NCBI GenBank assembly: GCA_016709575.1
Contig: JADJMM010000022.1
Span: 1 to 37,051, forward strand
DNA length: 37,051 bases
From: Sphingobacteriaceae bacterium
Lineage (GTDB): Bacteria > Bacteroidota > Bacteroidia > B-17B0 > Aurantibacillaceae
Direction of reading: 5' to 3'
In this document: positions 9,981 to 18,376 of the stretch, piece after piece
Layout: each line of letters opens with the position of its first letter
How positions within the stretch are numbered: position 1 is the stretch's first letter
The notes under the pieces: generated by a model
The model's database searches: none
Told to the model about the DNA's origin: nothing
Seen by the model: the letters and a program-made list of their open reading frames with translations, nothing else
Made by a program: the position numbers and the translations under genes

Positions 9981-10610
9981 TCACTTCCATTGAAAATAAA
10001 CAACTTTTTTAGTATCGAAAAACTCCTCTGAGAAGAAGGTTTTTAAGTCGAAGAACTGACAAGAATTATAAAAACGACCGAATTCTTCTTTTAGGTCGCC
10101 ACCTTTTAAATATAGAATGCCATTTGGCATATCATTGAAACTTTTGCCTGTAAATTTGCCTTTTAGCCATGTATAAAAAACAGGAAATTCTGTTACTGCC
10201 CTACTCACCACAAAAATCAAATTTACCGTCTACTTTTCGGCACGCTCGTGTTGTGAGGTAAGATTGGCTAAACCTAAACCTTGCGATACTTCATTTACGA
10301 CTTTAATTTTTTTTCCAATCGAATCTACTAAGTGAAATTGAGAATCAGGAAACATAATAGCTAAAGGAATTCCGGGAAATCCTCCTCCTGTTCCAACATC
10401 CAAAATTTTTGTCCCTGGTTTAAATTGTATCACTTTTGCTATACCTAATGAATGTAATACATGACGCTCAAATAATAAATCAATATCCTTACGGGAAATC
10501 ACATTGATTTGAGAATTCCACAATACATACAAATCATAAAGCTGATTGAATTGTTGTTTCTGATGCTCAGTAAGGTTCGGGAAGTATTTAAAAATAATGT
10601 CTGCTGTCAT
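9981..10610 (-). CDS. rsmG: 16S rRNA (guanine527-N7)-methyltransferase RsmG (one frameshift)
   Basis: RsmG methylates G527 of 16S rRNA using S-adenosylmethionine. From ATG 10610 the protein shows FNQLYDLYVLWNSQINVISRKD, then ILDVGTGGGFPGIPLAI (the SAM-binding glycine loop), HLVDSIGKKIKVVNEV and, after a frameshift near 10225, VVSRAVTEFPVFYTWLK (family block SRA). The corrected length of about 209 residues is normal. The gene is last in an operon with an ECF sigma factor 6 nt upstream, and it is convergent with the M43 protease at a 2-nt gap. Confidence 0.93.
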
Positions 10611-10616
10611 ATAAGC

Positions 10617-11237
10617 CTACATGTTACTCTCTTTATTCTTCAAAATATTATAAAGAAACTCGCGCGCGCTGAATAATTGAGCTTTTATTGTACCTATTGG
10701 TAAATTTAATTTCTGAGAAATTTCTTCGTGACTCATTTCTTGATAATAAAACATTACTACAAGTTCTTTGTATTTAGGTTTTAATTTATCTACAACTTCA
10801 TTCAACATCTCAATTTTTTGCTTTTTCATAAAGTGTTCTTCAGGGTCAAGTGTGCCTGACTTTATGGTTTGCGATAACTGCTGCCCTTCATCATTTACAT
10901 ATTTTGTATCTAAAGAATAAGATTCGCCTTGTTTCTTTTTACGTAAATGATCAATAGCGTTATTACTTGCAATTTTGAATAACCAGGTACTGAATGCGAA
11001 ATTGGGCGTATACTGACTTAATCTTTTAAACGCACGGCCGAAAGCTTCAATGGTTAAATCATCAGCGTCATCTTTATTATTCACCATTTTCAACATCATA
11101 AAATAAACCGACTCACGGTAACGATGTAATAACTCGGCATAAGCTTTCTGATCGCCATTGTTTAGCGCAGACTGCACCAGCTTATAATCATAAACTGCTT
11201 TAGTGGTTAGCTTATCGGTATTTCCTAATTCGTCCAT
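10617..11237 (-). CDS. ECF-type RNA polymerase sigma-70 factor
   Basis: 206 residues with the two standard ECF regions. Region 2 is at about 25-95 (YRESVYFMMLKMVNNKDDADDLTIEAFGRAF, then FSTWLFKIASNNAIDHLRKKK). Region 4 is at about 140-200 (LKPKYKELVVMFYYQEMSHEEISQKLNLPIGTIKAQLFSAREFL, with the HTH in EISQKLNLPIGTIK). No anti-sigma gene is adjacent. Its start overlaps the 3' end of the upstream GT2 gene by 13 nt and rsmG follows after 6 nt, so expression is tied to that operon. The regulon is unknown. Confidence 0.93.
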   Translation of the reverse strand: MDELGNTDKLTTKAVYDYKLVQSALNNGDQKAYAELLHRYRESVYFMMLKMVNNKDDADDLTIEAFGRAFKRLSQYTPNFAFSTWLFKIASNNAIDHLRKKKQGESYSLDTKYVNDEGQQLSQTIKSGTLDPEEHFMKKQKIEMLNEVVDKLKPKYKELVVMFYYQEMSHEEISQKLNLPIGTIKAQLFSAREFLYNILKNKESNM

Positions 11238-12366
11238 TTGTTAGGTTTGAAGAGCATTTTTGAGATATGAAAAATTGGGTAGATAAATAAAAGAACGAAT
11301 TCATAAACAAAAGCTAAAGCCCATAGGTCTGGTTCTTTAAACTTCTTTGCCGCTTTATTAAAGATAATCATTTGGAATACGATTTTCAATAAAAAAAGAC
11401 CAAGCCCTATTAAAGCAGTGCTTTTAAAGCAAAAAAGTACGACCAATACCGCATAGAACAAATATTTAATAATAAAATCGAAGCCTATAGCTAAGCGAGA
11501 TGCAGACGTATATTGCGGGGCAGTAGTTAAGTGTCTCACCTTTTGCATGCGCCAATCGCGGAATGTTTTTTTAGCTTTTGAATAGGTAATGGAATCGTGA
11601 CTAATACAAACATTAGTGTTTTCGGGAGTAGCAGCTTCATTCACAAATAAATCATCATCACCTGAATTAATGTGGTAATGGCTGGCAAAACCTTTGTGTT
11701 TAAAGAATAATGGTTTTTTGTAGGCAAGATTTCTTCCCACGCCCATATACGCTTTACCCTTAATCCCTGCAGATAAATAACGTAAAGCAATTGTGAATGT
11801 ATCGAAACGGATTAATTTATTTAAAAAGCCGGGGGCTTTAATATAGGCACCGTATCCTAAAACAATTTCTTTGGTTGTTGTAAAACCGGCAGCCATTTCT
11901 CTTAACCAAGTATTGGATGAAGGATAACAATCGGCATCGATAAACACTAGGTTATCATACTTTGCACCTTTAATTCCCACTACAATGGCAAACTTTTACC
12001 GTGTTTGTAATAAGCATCTTCCTTAATTGTAATTTTTTTAAGGTTGGGGAATCTTCTGGCATATTCATCTATAACGGTATCGGTATTATCCCAAGAACAA
12101 TCATTCACAACTATAACTTCAAATTCGGGATACTCTTGGGTTAAAATTTTTGGTAGAAATTCAGTTAAGTTCTCATCTTCGTTACGGGCGCAAATGATCA
12201 CACTTACAGGCTCTGCGGTTGTAGATGGCGTACTTAAATTTGTTTTCAAAGCAGCTACTTTCCAATAAGCTGAAAAATAGTGAAGGATATGAATTAAAAA
12301 AACGAGTCCGCCAAGTATGGACAATATCTCTTCAATACCTATATGATTAAATTGGGGCAAAGGCAT
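11225..12366 (-). CDS. Membrane-associated family 2 glycosyltransferase (one frameshift)
   Basis: The N-terminus has a membrane segment (about residues 12-30, ILSILGGLVFLIHILHYF), then the GT2 core EPVSVIICARNEDENLTEFLP, FEVIVVNDCSWDNTD and LVFIDADCYPSS (the DxD metal/sugar-nucleotide motif). Later come SGDDDLFVNE and the Q/RxxRW-like acceptor motif DWRMQKVRHL, and then two to three C-terminal membrane helices. This fits processive or polyprenyl-type GT2 enzymes of the cell envelope. A missing A in the AAAAA run near 11990 splits the frame between HGK and KFAIVVGIKGAK; corrected, the protein has about 380 residues. First gene of the operon with the ECF sigma factor and rsmG. Confidence 0.88.
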
Positions 12367-12369
12367 GCC

Positions 12370-12378
12370 GCAAAGTTA
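12370..12378 (-). promoter_or_regulatory. -7 box (TAACTTTGC) of the GT2-sigma-rsmG operon
   Basis: On the minus strand TAACTTTGC is followed by GGC and then the ATG at 12366, only 3 nt away. Transcription would start at or just inside the codon, implying a leaderless message. Confidence 0.5.
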
Positions 12379-12404
12379 CCCGCGTGATACCTGCGAAATA
12401 TGGA

Positions 12405-12413
12405 TATCTTTGC
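12405..12413 (+). promoter_or_regulatory. -7 box (TATCTTTGC) of the HAD phosphatase gene
   Basis: TATCTTTGC matches TAnnTTTGC and leaves a 27-nt leader before ATG 12441. With the minus-strand box at 12370-12378 it makes a compact divergent promoter. Confidence 0.5.
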
Positions 12414-12440
12414 TATTATTAAACAAAGAAATTAACAATT

Positions 12441-13088
12441 ATGCAGAGCATAAAGGCCGTTATTTTTGATATGGACGGAGTTCTTATAGATTCTGAACCG
12501 CTTTGGCGCATTGCCATGATACAAGGTTTTAATGATATTGGTATTGATTTTACTGACGAAGATTGCCGCAAAACAACTGGCATGCGCTTTAAAGAAGTAG
12601 TAGAGCATTGGTTTAATCATCATAACATAACTCACTCAACACCAACACAACTGAACGATGCTGTACATTCTCATTTGATAGATTTGATTCACACAAAAGG
12701 AGAAGTTATGTTGGGCACTTTTGAGCTGCTCGATTTCTTAAAAACAAAACAATTTCCAATTGGTTTAGCTACTTCTTCAAGTCATATTTTGGTAGATGCG
12801 GTTTTACAGAAAACTAAAATCAAACCTTATTTCAATTCTATTACTTCGGCCGAATTTTTAGAACATGGCAAACCACACCCCGAAGTATTTTTAAAATGCG
12901 CGGAAGAATTGGCCATTCATCCAGAAAACTGCCTAGTTATTGAGGACTCCGTTAATGGCGTAAAAGCAGGAAAAGCAGCGGGTATGACGGTGATTGCTAT
13001 CCCTGATTTGGAGCATAAAGAGGATAATCGCTTCGAAATAGCCGATTATAGACTAAATAACCTCTTAGATGTTATTAAATTATTCTAA
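12441..13088 (+). CDS. HAD-superfamily sugar phosphatase (beta-phosphoglucomutase/hexitol phosphatase group)
   Basis: 215 residues of HAD subfamily IA with the cap domain between motifs I and II. Motif I is VIFDMDGVLIDSEPLW, with nucleophile Asp10 and general acid Asp12. Motif II is GLATSSS, the lysine motif lies near HGKPHPEVF, and motif IV is VIEDSVNGVKAGKAAGM. The MDGVLIDSEPLW start with the TTGMRFKEVV cap resembles HxpB/YniC-type hexitol or 2-deoxyglucose-6-phosphate phosphatases. The exact sugar phosphate cannot be fixed from sequence. It is transcribed divergently from the GT2 operon and sits 40 nt upstream of tgt. Confidence 0.88.
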   Translation: MQSIKAVIFDMDGVLIDSEPLWRIAMIQGFNDIGIDFTDEDCRKTTGMRFKEVVEHWFNHHNITHSTPTQLNDAVHSHLIDLIHTKGEVMLGTFELLDFLKTKQFPIGLATSSSHILVDAVLQKTKIKPYFNSITSAEFLEHGKPHPEVFLKCAEELAIHPENCLVIEDSVNGVKAGKAAGMTVIAIPDLEHKEDNRFEIADYRLNNLLDVIKLF

Positions 13089-13115
13089 AATCCGCTAACA
13101 AAGTCCTCTATCTCG

Positions 13116-13124
13116 TAAATTTAC
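13116..13124 (+). promoter_or_regulatory. Possible -7 box (TAAATTTAC) before tgt
   Basis: TAAATTTAC differs from TAnnTTTGC at one position and lies 4 nt before the TTG start of tgt at 13129, again suggesting little or no 5' leader. Confidence 0.3.
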
Positions 13125-13128
13125 AAAG

Positions 13129-14259
13129 TTGAAATTTTCATTATTACATACCGACCCACAAAGTAAGGCAAGAGCCGGAACTTTAGAAACCGATCACGGC
13201 ACTATTGAAACTCCCATTTTCATGCCTGTTGGAACAGCAGGAACTGTTAAAGCTGTTCATCAGCGCGAATTATCGGAAGATATAAAAGCCCAAATTATTT
13301 TAGGCAACACCTATCACTTGTATTTACGTCCGGGATTAAATGTTCTGGAACAAGCTGGTGGCCTACATAAATTTAATGGCTGGGATAAACCTATTCTTAC
13401 CGACAGCGGTGGCTACCAAATTTTTTCATTATCCAACAACAGGAAACTGAGTGAAGAAGGTGCGCAATTTATGAGTCACATCGACGGCAGCAAACATTTT
13501 TTTACACCTGAAAGTGTAATGGATATTCAAAGAACTATTGGTGCTGATATTATTATGGCTTTTGATGAGTGCACGCCTTACCCTTGCGAATTAAATTACG
13601 CAAGGAACTCAATGGGATTAACACATCGTTGGCTGGACAGATGTGTGGATAGATTTAGAAGTACAGAACCAAAATACGGTTACAATCAGGAATTATTCCC
13701 AATCGTTCAAGGGAGCGTTTATAAAGATTTACGAATTCAAAGTGCAGAATACATTGCGAGCAAAGATTGTTTTGGAAATGCTATTGGCGGATTAAGTGTT
13801 GGAGAACCTGCCGAAGATATGTATGCTATGACTGAAGTGGTGTGTAATATTCTTCCAAAAGAAAAACCACGTTACTTAATGGGTGTTGGTACGCCTGCAA
13901 ATATTTTAGAAAGTATTGCTTTAGGAATTGATATGTTTGATTGTGTAATGCCTACACGAAATGCTCGTCACGGATTACTATTCACCAAAAACGGAATCAT
14001 CAACATCAAAAACGAAAAATGGAAAAATGATTTTTCGCCAATTGATGATAGCAGCGATTGTTTTGCTGACAAACAATATACAAAAGCTTATTTACGTCAT
14101 TTATTAGTGTGCGGCGAACTTTTAGCGTCGCAAATTGCCACTTTACATAACCTTCATTTTTATTTGTGGTTAACTAAAGAAGCACGCAAAAGGATTATTG
14201 ACGGTACATTTACCGAATGGAAAAATAAAATGGTTGTACAAGTAAATCAACGCCTGTAA
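13129..14259 (+). CDS. tgt: Queuine/preQ1 tRNA-guanine transglycosylase
   Basis: 376 residues. Tgt exchanges G34 for the queuosine precursor in GUN-anticodon tRNAs. It starts at TTG 13129, since MKFSLLHTDPQSKARAG is the family N-terminus and no ATG is available. Catalytic Asp in LTDSGGYQIFS is residue 92 and the nucleophile in FDCVMPTRNARHG is residue 271. GGLSVGE and the YLMGVGTP block are intact. The C-terminal zinc site is degenerate: the usual C-x-C-x2-C is replaced by Ser309, Cys311 and Asp314, though the LHNL histidine (about residue 340) remains. The lptF/lptG-like permease starts 1 nt after its stop, so the two are co-transcribed. Confidence 0.96.
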   Translation: MKFSLLHTDPQSKARAGTLETDHGTIETPIFMPVGTAGTVKAVHQRELSEDIKAQIILGNTYHLYLRPGLNVLEQAGGLHKFNGWDKPILTDSGGYQIFSLSNNRKLSEEGAQFMSHIDGSKHFFTPESVMDIQRTIGADIIMAFDECTPYPCELNYARNSMGLTHRWLDRCVDRFRSTEPKYGYNQELFPIVQGSVYKDLRIQSAEYIASKDCFGNAIGGLSVGEPAEDMYAMTEVVCNILPKEKPRYLMGVGTPANILESIALGIDMFDCVMPTRNARHGLLFTKNGIINIKNEKWKNDFSPIDDSSDCFADKQYTKAYLRHLLVCGELLASQIATLHNLHFYLWLTKEARKRIIDGTFTEWKNKMVVQVNQRL

Positions 14260-14260
14260 T

Positions 14261-15379
14261 TTGCTAACAATAATTGATAGATACATTTTAAAAAAGTTTT
14301 TGGGAACTTACGTCTTCTCAATCTCTCTCATCCTAGCCATTTTTATTGTATTTGATATTAAAGATAAAGTTCAAACCTTTAGTACAGAAAATATTCCTGC
14401 CAAAGAAATTATTGTAGATTATTATTTAATGTTCATTCCTGTTTACGGGAATATGTTCAGTCCGTTGTTTACTTTTATCTCCATTATTTTTTTCACTTCT
14501 AAAATGGCACACCGTACAGAGTTTGTTGCTATTTTAAGTGCAGGTGCAGGATTCAATCGTATTTTAAAACCTTATTTGATTGGTGCTTTTATTATTGGCT
14601 TCTCTTCTTTGTTATTAAATCACTTCGTCATTCCAAAAGCACAAAAAATTAAAATTGGTTTTGAAGACAGATGGATTAACAAAGGTTTTGTATCCGATGA
14701 TAAGAATATCCATAAAATAATTGCACCCAATACCGTGTTATACATAGAGAGCTACGACAACCGGATCAATACCGGAAAAAAAATGTCGATTGAAACGTTT
14801 GTGAACAACAAGCAAACTTCTATTCTAAAAGCCTATGAAATGAAATGGGATACCATTAACAGGCAATGGATTTTAACTAATGTGTTCGAAAAAACAATTC
14901 TCCAGCAAGACCGTCTTGATACTTTAAAAAATCAAAAACCAATTCATAAAGAAAAACACACTTATTCTGCCACTAAAAAAATTAAAATTGATTTTACTCC
15001 TGCCGACATGTGGCGTTTTGAGAGTAAATACGAAACGATGAACACGCCTGAATTAAGAACTTCCATTGCCCGCGAAACTTTAAAGGGCTCCAGTAACATT
15101 CCCTTTTTTGAGGTAGAGATGCACAGGCGGACTTCTTTTCCTTTCGCTACATTTTTATTAACTGTTATAGGTTTAGCTATTTCATCGCGTAAAGTCCGAG
15201 GAGGTGTGGGTTTACAAATTGCTTTTGGTATGTTGTTAAGTTGTTTGTACATCATGTTGATGTATATTTTCACCACTATTGCCACAACCGGTTTTGCCTC
15301 ACCTTTCTTAGCGGTTTGGACTCCTAATTTTATATTCTGTTTCGTCGCCTTTTATTTTTATAAACAAGCGCAACAGTAA
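14261..15379 (+). CDS. LptF/LptG family lipopolysaccharide export permease
   Basis: 372 residues. LptF/LptG are the membrane subunits of the LptB2FG ABC transporter, which extracts LPS from the inner membrane. Layout: TM1 at about 13-33 (FLGTYVFSISLILAIFIVF), two more helices around 55-120 (MFSPLFTFISIIFF), a periplasmic beta-jellyroll-like region at about 125-275, then three C-terminal helices (FPFATFLLTVIGLAISSRKVRGGVGLQ, then the final FLAVWTPNFIFCFVAFYFYKQ). The conserved HRRTSFPFA and RGGVG segments are clear. It starts at TTG 14261, 1 nt after the tgt stop, so it depends on translational coupling. I cannot separate LptF from LptG by sequence alone. Confidence 0.9.
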   Translation: MLTIIDRYILKKFLGTYVFSISLILAIFIVFDIKDKVQTFSTENIPAKEIIVDYYLMFIPVYGNMFSPLFTFISIIFFTSKMAHRTEFVAILSAGAGFNRILKPYLIGAFIIGFSSLLLNHFVIPKAQKIKIGFEDRWINKGFVSDDKNIHKIIAPNTVLYIESYDNRINTGKKMSIETFVNNKQTSILKAYEMKWDTINRQWILTNVFEKTILQQDRLDTLKNQKPIHKEKHTYSATKKIKIDFTPADMWRFESKYETMNTPELRTSIARETLKGSSNIPFFEVEMHRRTSFPFATFLLTVIGLAISSRKVRGGVGLQIAFGMLLSCLYIMLMYIFTTIATTGFASPFLAVWTPNFIFCFVAFYFYKQAQQ

Positions 15380-15405
15380 TTGAAAAACGTATATTTATAG
15401 TAACA

Positions 15406-16743
15406 ATGAGCAAGATTTTAATAAAAAACGCAAGCATAGTTAACGAAGGTGAAATCTTTGTAGGCGATGTTTTAATTGAGAATAATATTATCACTAAAGT
15501 TGAGCGTGATATTGAAGAGGCAGGTGCAAAAGAAATTAATGCGGACGGTTTGCATCTATTTCCGGGGTTAATTGACGACCAGGTGCATTTCCGTGAACCT
15601 GGCTTAACGCATAAAGGAGAAATTTATACAGAAGCAAAAGCTGCTGTTGCCGGAGGTGTTACTTCCTTTATGGAACAACCAAATACTGTTCCCCAAGCCA
15701 CCAATTTAGTTGAATTAGAAAAAAAATATTCAAGAGCAGCAGAATGTTCGTTAGCCAATTACTCCTTTTTGATTGGCGGAACTAATAAAAACTTAGAAGA
15801 AGTTTTAAAAGCAGATTTCTCAAAAATAGCGGGATTAAAATTATTCTTAGGTTCTTCAACAGGTGATATGTTGGTGGATGATCCAAAAGCATTAGAAGGG
15901 TTTTTCTCAAAAGTAAATTCTATCATTTGCGCGCATTGTGAAGACGATGTAATGATAAAAGAAAAACAAAAACAGATTATTGAAGAATACGGGGAGGAAA
16001 TTCCTGCCTACTTCCATCCTATTATTCGTAACGAAGAGGCTTGTTACAGTTCTTCTTTTAAAACCGTAGAATTAGCTAAAAAACACAATACCCGTTTACA
16101 TGTTTTCCATGTTTCTACAGCAAAGGAATTAAGTTTATTTACCAATAAAATTCCTTTAAAAGAAAAACGTATTACTGCTGAAGCTTGCATTCATCATCTT
16201 TGGTTTACAGATGAGGATTACAAAACAAAAGGAAATTTCATAAAATGGAATCCATCTGTTAAAACTCAGTATGATAGAGATAAAATATTTGAAGCTGTGT
16301 TAAATGGAACGATTGACGTTGTAGCTACCGACCATGCTCCACATACTATAGAAGAAAAACAACAAACCTATTTAAAAGCCCCAAGTGGTGGCCCGCTCGT
16401 TCAACACAGTTTACAAGCCATGTTGCAGTTTCATAAACAAGGAAAAATTACTTTAGAAAAAATTGCTGAGAAAACTGCGCACAATGTTGCTGATTTATTC
16501 CGGATAGAAAAACGCGGCTACATTCGCGAAGGTTATTTTGCTGATTTAGTTTTAGTGAATTTGAATAAAACTGAAACGGTGAGCAAATCAAATATTTTAT
16601 ACAAATGCGGTTGGAGTCCATTTGAAGGTTATACTTTTAACTCCGCTATCGAAAAAACATTTGTGAATGGACATTTGGTTTACGATCAAGGTAAATTTGA
16701 TGAAAGTAAAAAAGGAGAGCGTTTACTGTTTAATAAATTTTAA
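15406..16743 (+). CDS. pyrC: Dihydroorotase (Bacteroidota-type, altered metal site)
   Basis: 445 residues. Dihydroorotase cyclises carbamoyl-aspartate to dihydroorotate in pyrimidine synthesis. Amidohydrolase motifs: LFPGLIDDQVHFREPG at about 53-67, GLKLFLGSSTGDML with candidate carboxylated Lys145, ICAHCED near 177, HVFHVSTAKE near 233, and DVVATDHAPHT near 305. The first metal-ligand His of the usual D-x-H-x-H is Gln59 here, while His61 is kept. From memory this is typical of the PRK09236 dihydroorotase group. It starts at ATG 15406, 26 nt after the permease. The stop is immediately followed by the ATG of the next gene (0 nt gap). Confidence 0.92.
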   Translation: MSKILIKNASIVNEGEIFVGDVLIENNIITKVERDIEEAGAKEINADGLHLFPGLIDDQVHFREPGLTHKGEIYTEAKAAVAGGVTSFMEQPNTVPQATNLVELEKKYSRAAECSLANYSFLIGGTNKNLEEVLKADFSKIAGLKLFLGSSTGDMLVDDPKALEGFFSKVNSIICAHCEDDVMIKEKQKQIIEEYGEEIPAYFHPIIRNEEACYSSSFKTVELAKKHNTRLHVFHVSTAKELSLFTNKIPLKEKRITAEACIHHLWFTDEDYKTKGNFIKWNPSVKTQYDRDKIFEAVLNGTIDVVATDHAPHTIEEKQQTYLKAPSGGPLVQHSLQAMLQFHKQGKITLEKIAEKTAHNVADLFRIEKRGYIREGYFADLVLVNLNKTETVSKSNILYKCGWSPFEGYTFNSAIEKTFVNGHLVYDQGKFDESKKGERLLFNKF

Positions 16744-17544
16744 ATGAGAATAGTTACATTAAATAGTATTTTACCCCACGTTGTAAAAACCGCTAAAAAA
16801 GCAGGGGCTTTTATTAAAAAAGAACGCGAAACGTTTACACCTGATAAAATTGAGGTAAAAGGTCTGAATGATTTGGTGAGCTACGTTGACAAAACCGCGG
16901 AGAAAATTATTATTGAAGATTTAAAGGAACTAGTCCCTGAAGCAGGATTCATTGTTGAAGAGAATTCAATTGATGGTCGGGCCGAATACAATTGGATTGT
17001 AGATCCTTTAGATGGAACTACAAATTTCATTCACGGTATTCCTTGTTATGCGGTTAGTATTGCTTTAGAATCTAATGGCGAAATTATCTTAGGCGTTGTG
17101 TATGAAGTTAGCCGTAACGAATGTTTTACTGCTGTGAGAGGCGGAAAAGGTGCTTATTTAAACAACAATCCTATTCGTGTTTCAGAAACTCCCACTTTAT
17201 TTAAGAGTTTAATTGCCACAGGATTTCCAATTTATAATTTTGAGCGTTTAGATAATTATTTAGCAGCTCTGAAATTTTTTATGCAACACACGCATGGTGT
17301 AAGAAGAATTGGTGCGGCTTCAGTTGACATGTGTTATTTAGCTTCTGGACGAGTGGATGCTTTTTTTGAATACAATTTAAATTCGTGGGATGTAGCAGCT
17401 GCCTCTTTAATTATTGAAGAAGCCGGCGGAACCGTAACAGATTTTAAAGGTGGTGCTAATTTTTTATTCGGAAAAGAAATTCTTTGTACAAATGGTCCGC
17501 TGCTAAATGAATTTGAAGAAGTGATACAGAAATATTTTTTGTAA
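16744..17544 (+). CDS. Inositol monophosphatase family protein (SuhB-like)
   Basis: 266 residues. Mg2+-dependent phosphatase fold with motif 1 WIVDPLDGTTNFIHGIPCYAVSIA (metal-ligand DPLDGT), an upstream EEN (IVEENSIDG) providing the additional metal ligand, and motif 2 SWDVAAASLIIEEAGG. The N-terminal VSYVDKTAEKIIIEDL is also family-typical. Members hydrolyse inositol-1-phosphate or related sugar/nucleotide phosphates, and E. coli SuhB additionally binds the rRNA antitermination complex, so the substrate is open. Translation is probably coupled to pyrC, since the genes abut. A gap of 34 nt separates it from the SDR gene. Confidence 0.93.
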   Translation: MRIVTLNSILPHVVKTAKKAGAFIKKERETFTPDKIEVKGLNDLVSYVDKTAEKIIIEDLKELVPEAGFIVEENSIDGRAEYNWIVDPLDGTTNFIHGIPCYAVSIALESNGEIILGVVYEVSRNECFTAVRGGKGAYLNNNPIRVSETPTLFKSLIATGFPIYNFERLDNYLAALKFFMQHTHGVRRIGAASVDMCYLASGRVDAFFEYNLNSWDVAAASLIIEEAGGTVTDFKGGANFLFGKEILCTNGPLLNEFEEVIQKYFL

Positions 17545-17578
17545 TTCATCTACGTATTCCCTGTCTTAATTTTCAAGT

Positions 17579-18369
17579 ATGAAAAAAACAATATTAATTA
17601 CCGGAGCCGGTTCAGGCATTGGAAAAGATACCGCTATTGCATTAGCGAAAAGAGGTCACAAAGTAATTGCTACTACTGAAACAGAAGAACAAAGTACTGC
17701 CCTTCAAAAAGAAATTAAATCGTTGGGCATCGATCTTATTATTTTCAAATTAGATATCACAAATGAAAATGACCGAAAAAAAATTGAAGACCATGATTTA
17801 GATGTTTTAATAAATAATGCTGGGATTGGTGAATCCGGTTCTTTAGCAGAGATTGATTTTAATAAAGTGAGAAATAATTTTGAGGTGAATGTATTTAGTT
17901 CGTTCGAGATAAGTCAACTCGCATTAAAAAAGATGTTTGTAAAAAAACAAGGCACAATATTATTTATAAGTTCACTCGCAGGAAGAATGACGATGCCGTT
18001 TCTTGGTCCTTATTGCATGACAAAATTTGCAATTTCTTCTGGAGCCGAAGCAATGAGAAGTGAAATTCATACTATTTTTAAAAACATTCATATAAGTCTG
18101 ATTGAGCCAGGCGCATTTCATACCGGGTTTAATCAAAAAATATTTCAAAAAAATACCAATGGATGAATCAGCAAAGTCTTTTTTATCCAATCATTAAAGA
18201 ACTTAAAGCTAAAGAAGAATGGCAATTTAAAATGACAGAATCCTTATCTACCACAAGTATTGTCAAAAAAATAGTGAAAGCAGCTGAAGCAAAAAAACCA
18301 AATTTACGTTACTCAGCACCATGGTGGCAGGCTCTTGGAGTTAGAATATTAAGGATTTTTGGAAAATAA
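17579..18369 (+). CDS. Short-chain dehydrogenase/reductase (one frameshift)
   Basis: The corrected protein has about 263 residues. The classical SDR fold is clear: ILITGAGSGIGKDTAIALAKRG (NAD(P) TGxxxGxG loop), LDVLINNAGIGESG (NNAG), the catalytic Ser in LFISSLAGRM, and the Y-x3-K pair in GPYCMTKFA. The cofactor loop ends in TTETEEQ with no basic residue visible just after beta 2, so cofactor preference is uncertain. An indel near 18160 splits the frame between FNQKIFQKN and QWMNQQSLFYPIIKELKAK. The C-terminal part (VKKIVKAAEAKKPNLRYSAPWWQALGVRILR) is in place. The substrate is unknown. Last gene of the + strand run, convergent with the SUMF1 gene. Confidence 0.9.
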
Positions 18370-18376
18370 TTTGCGG

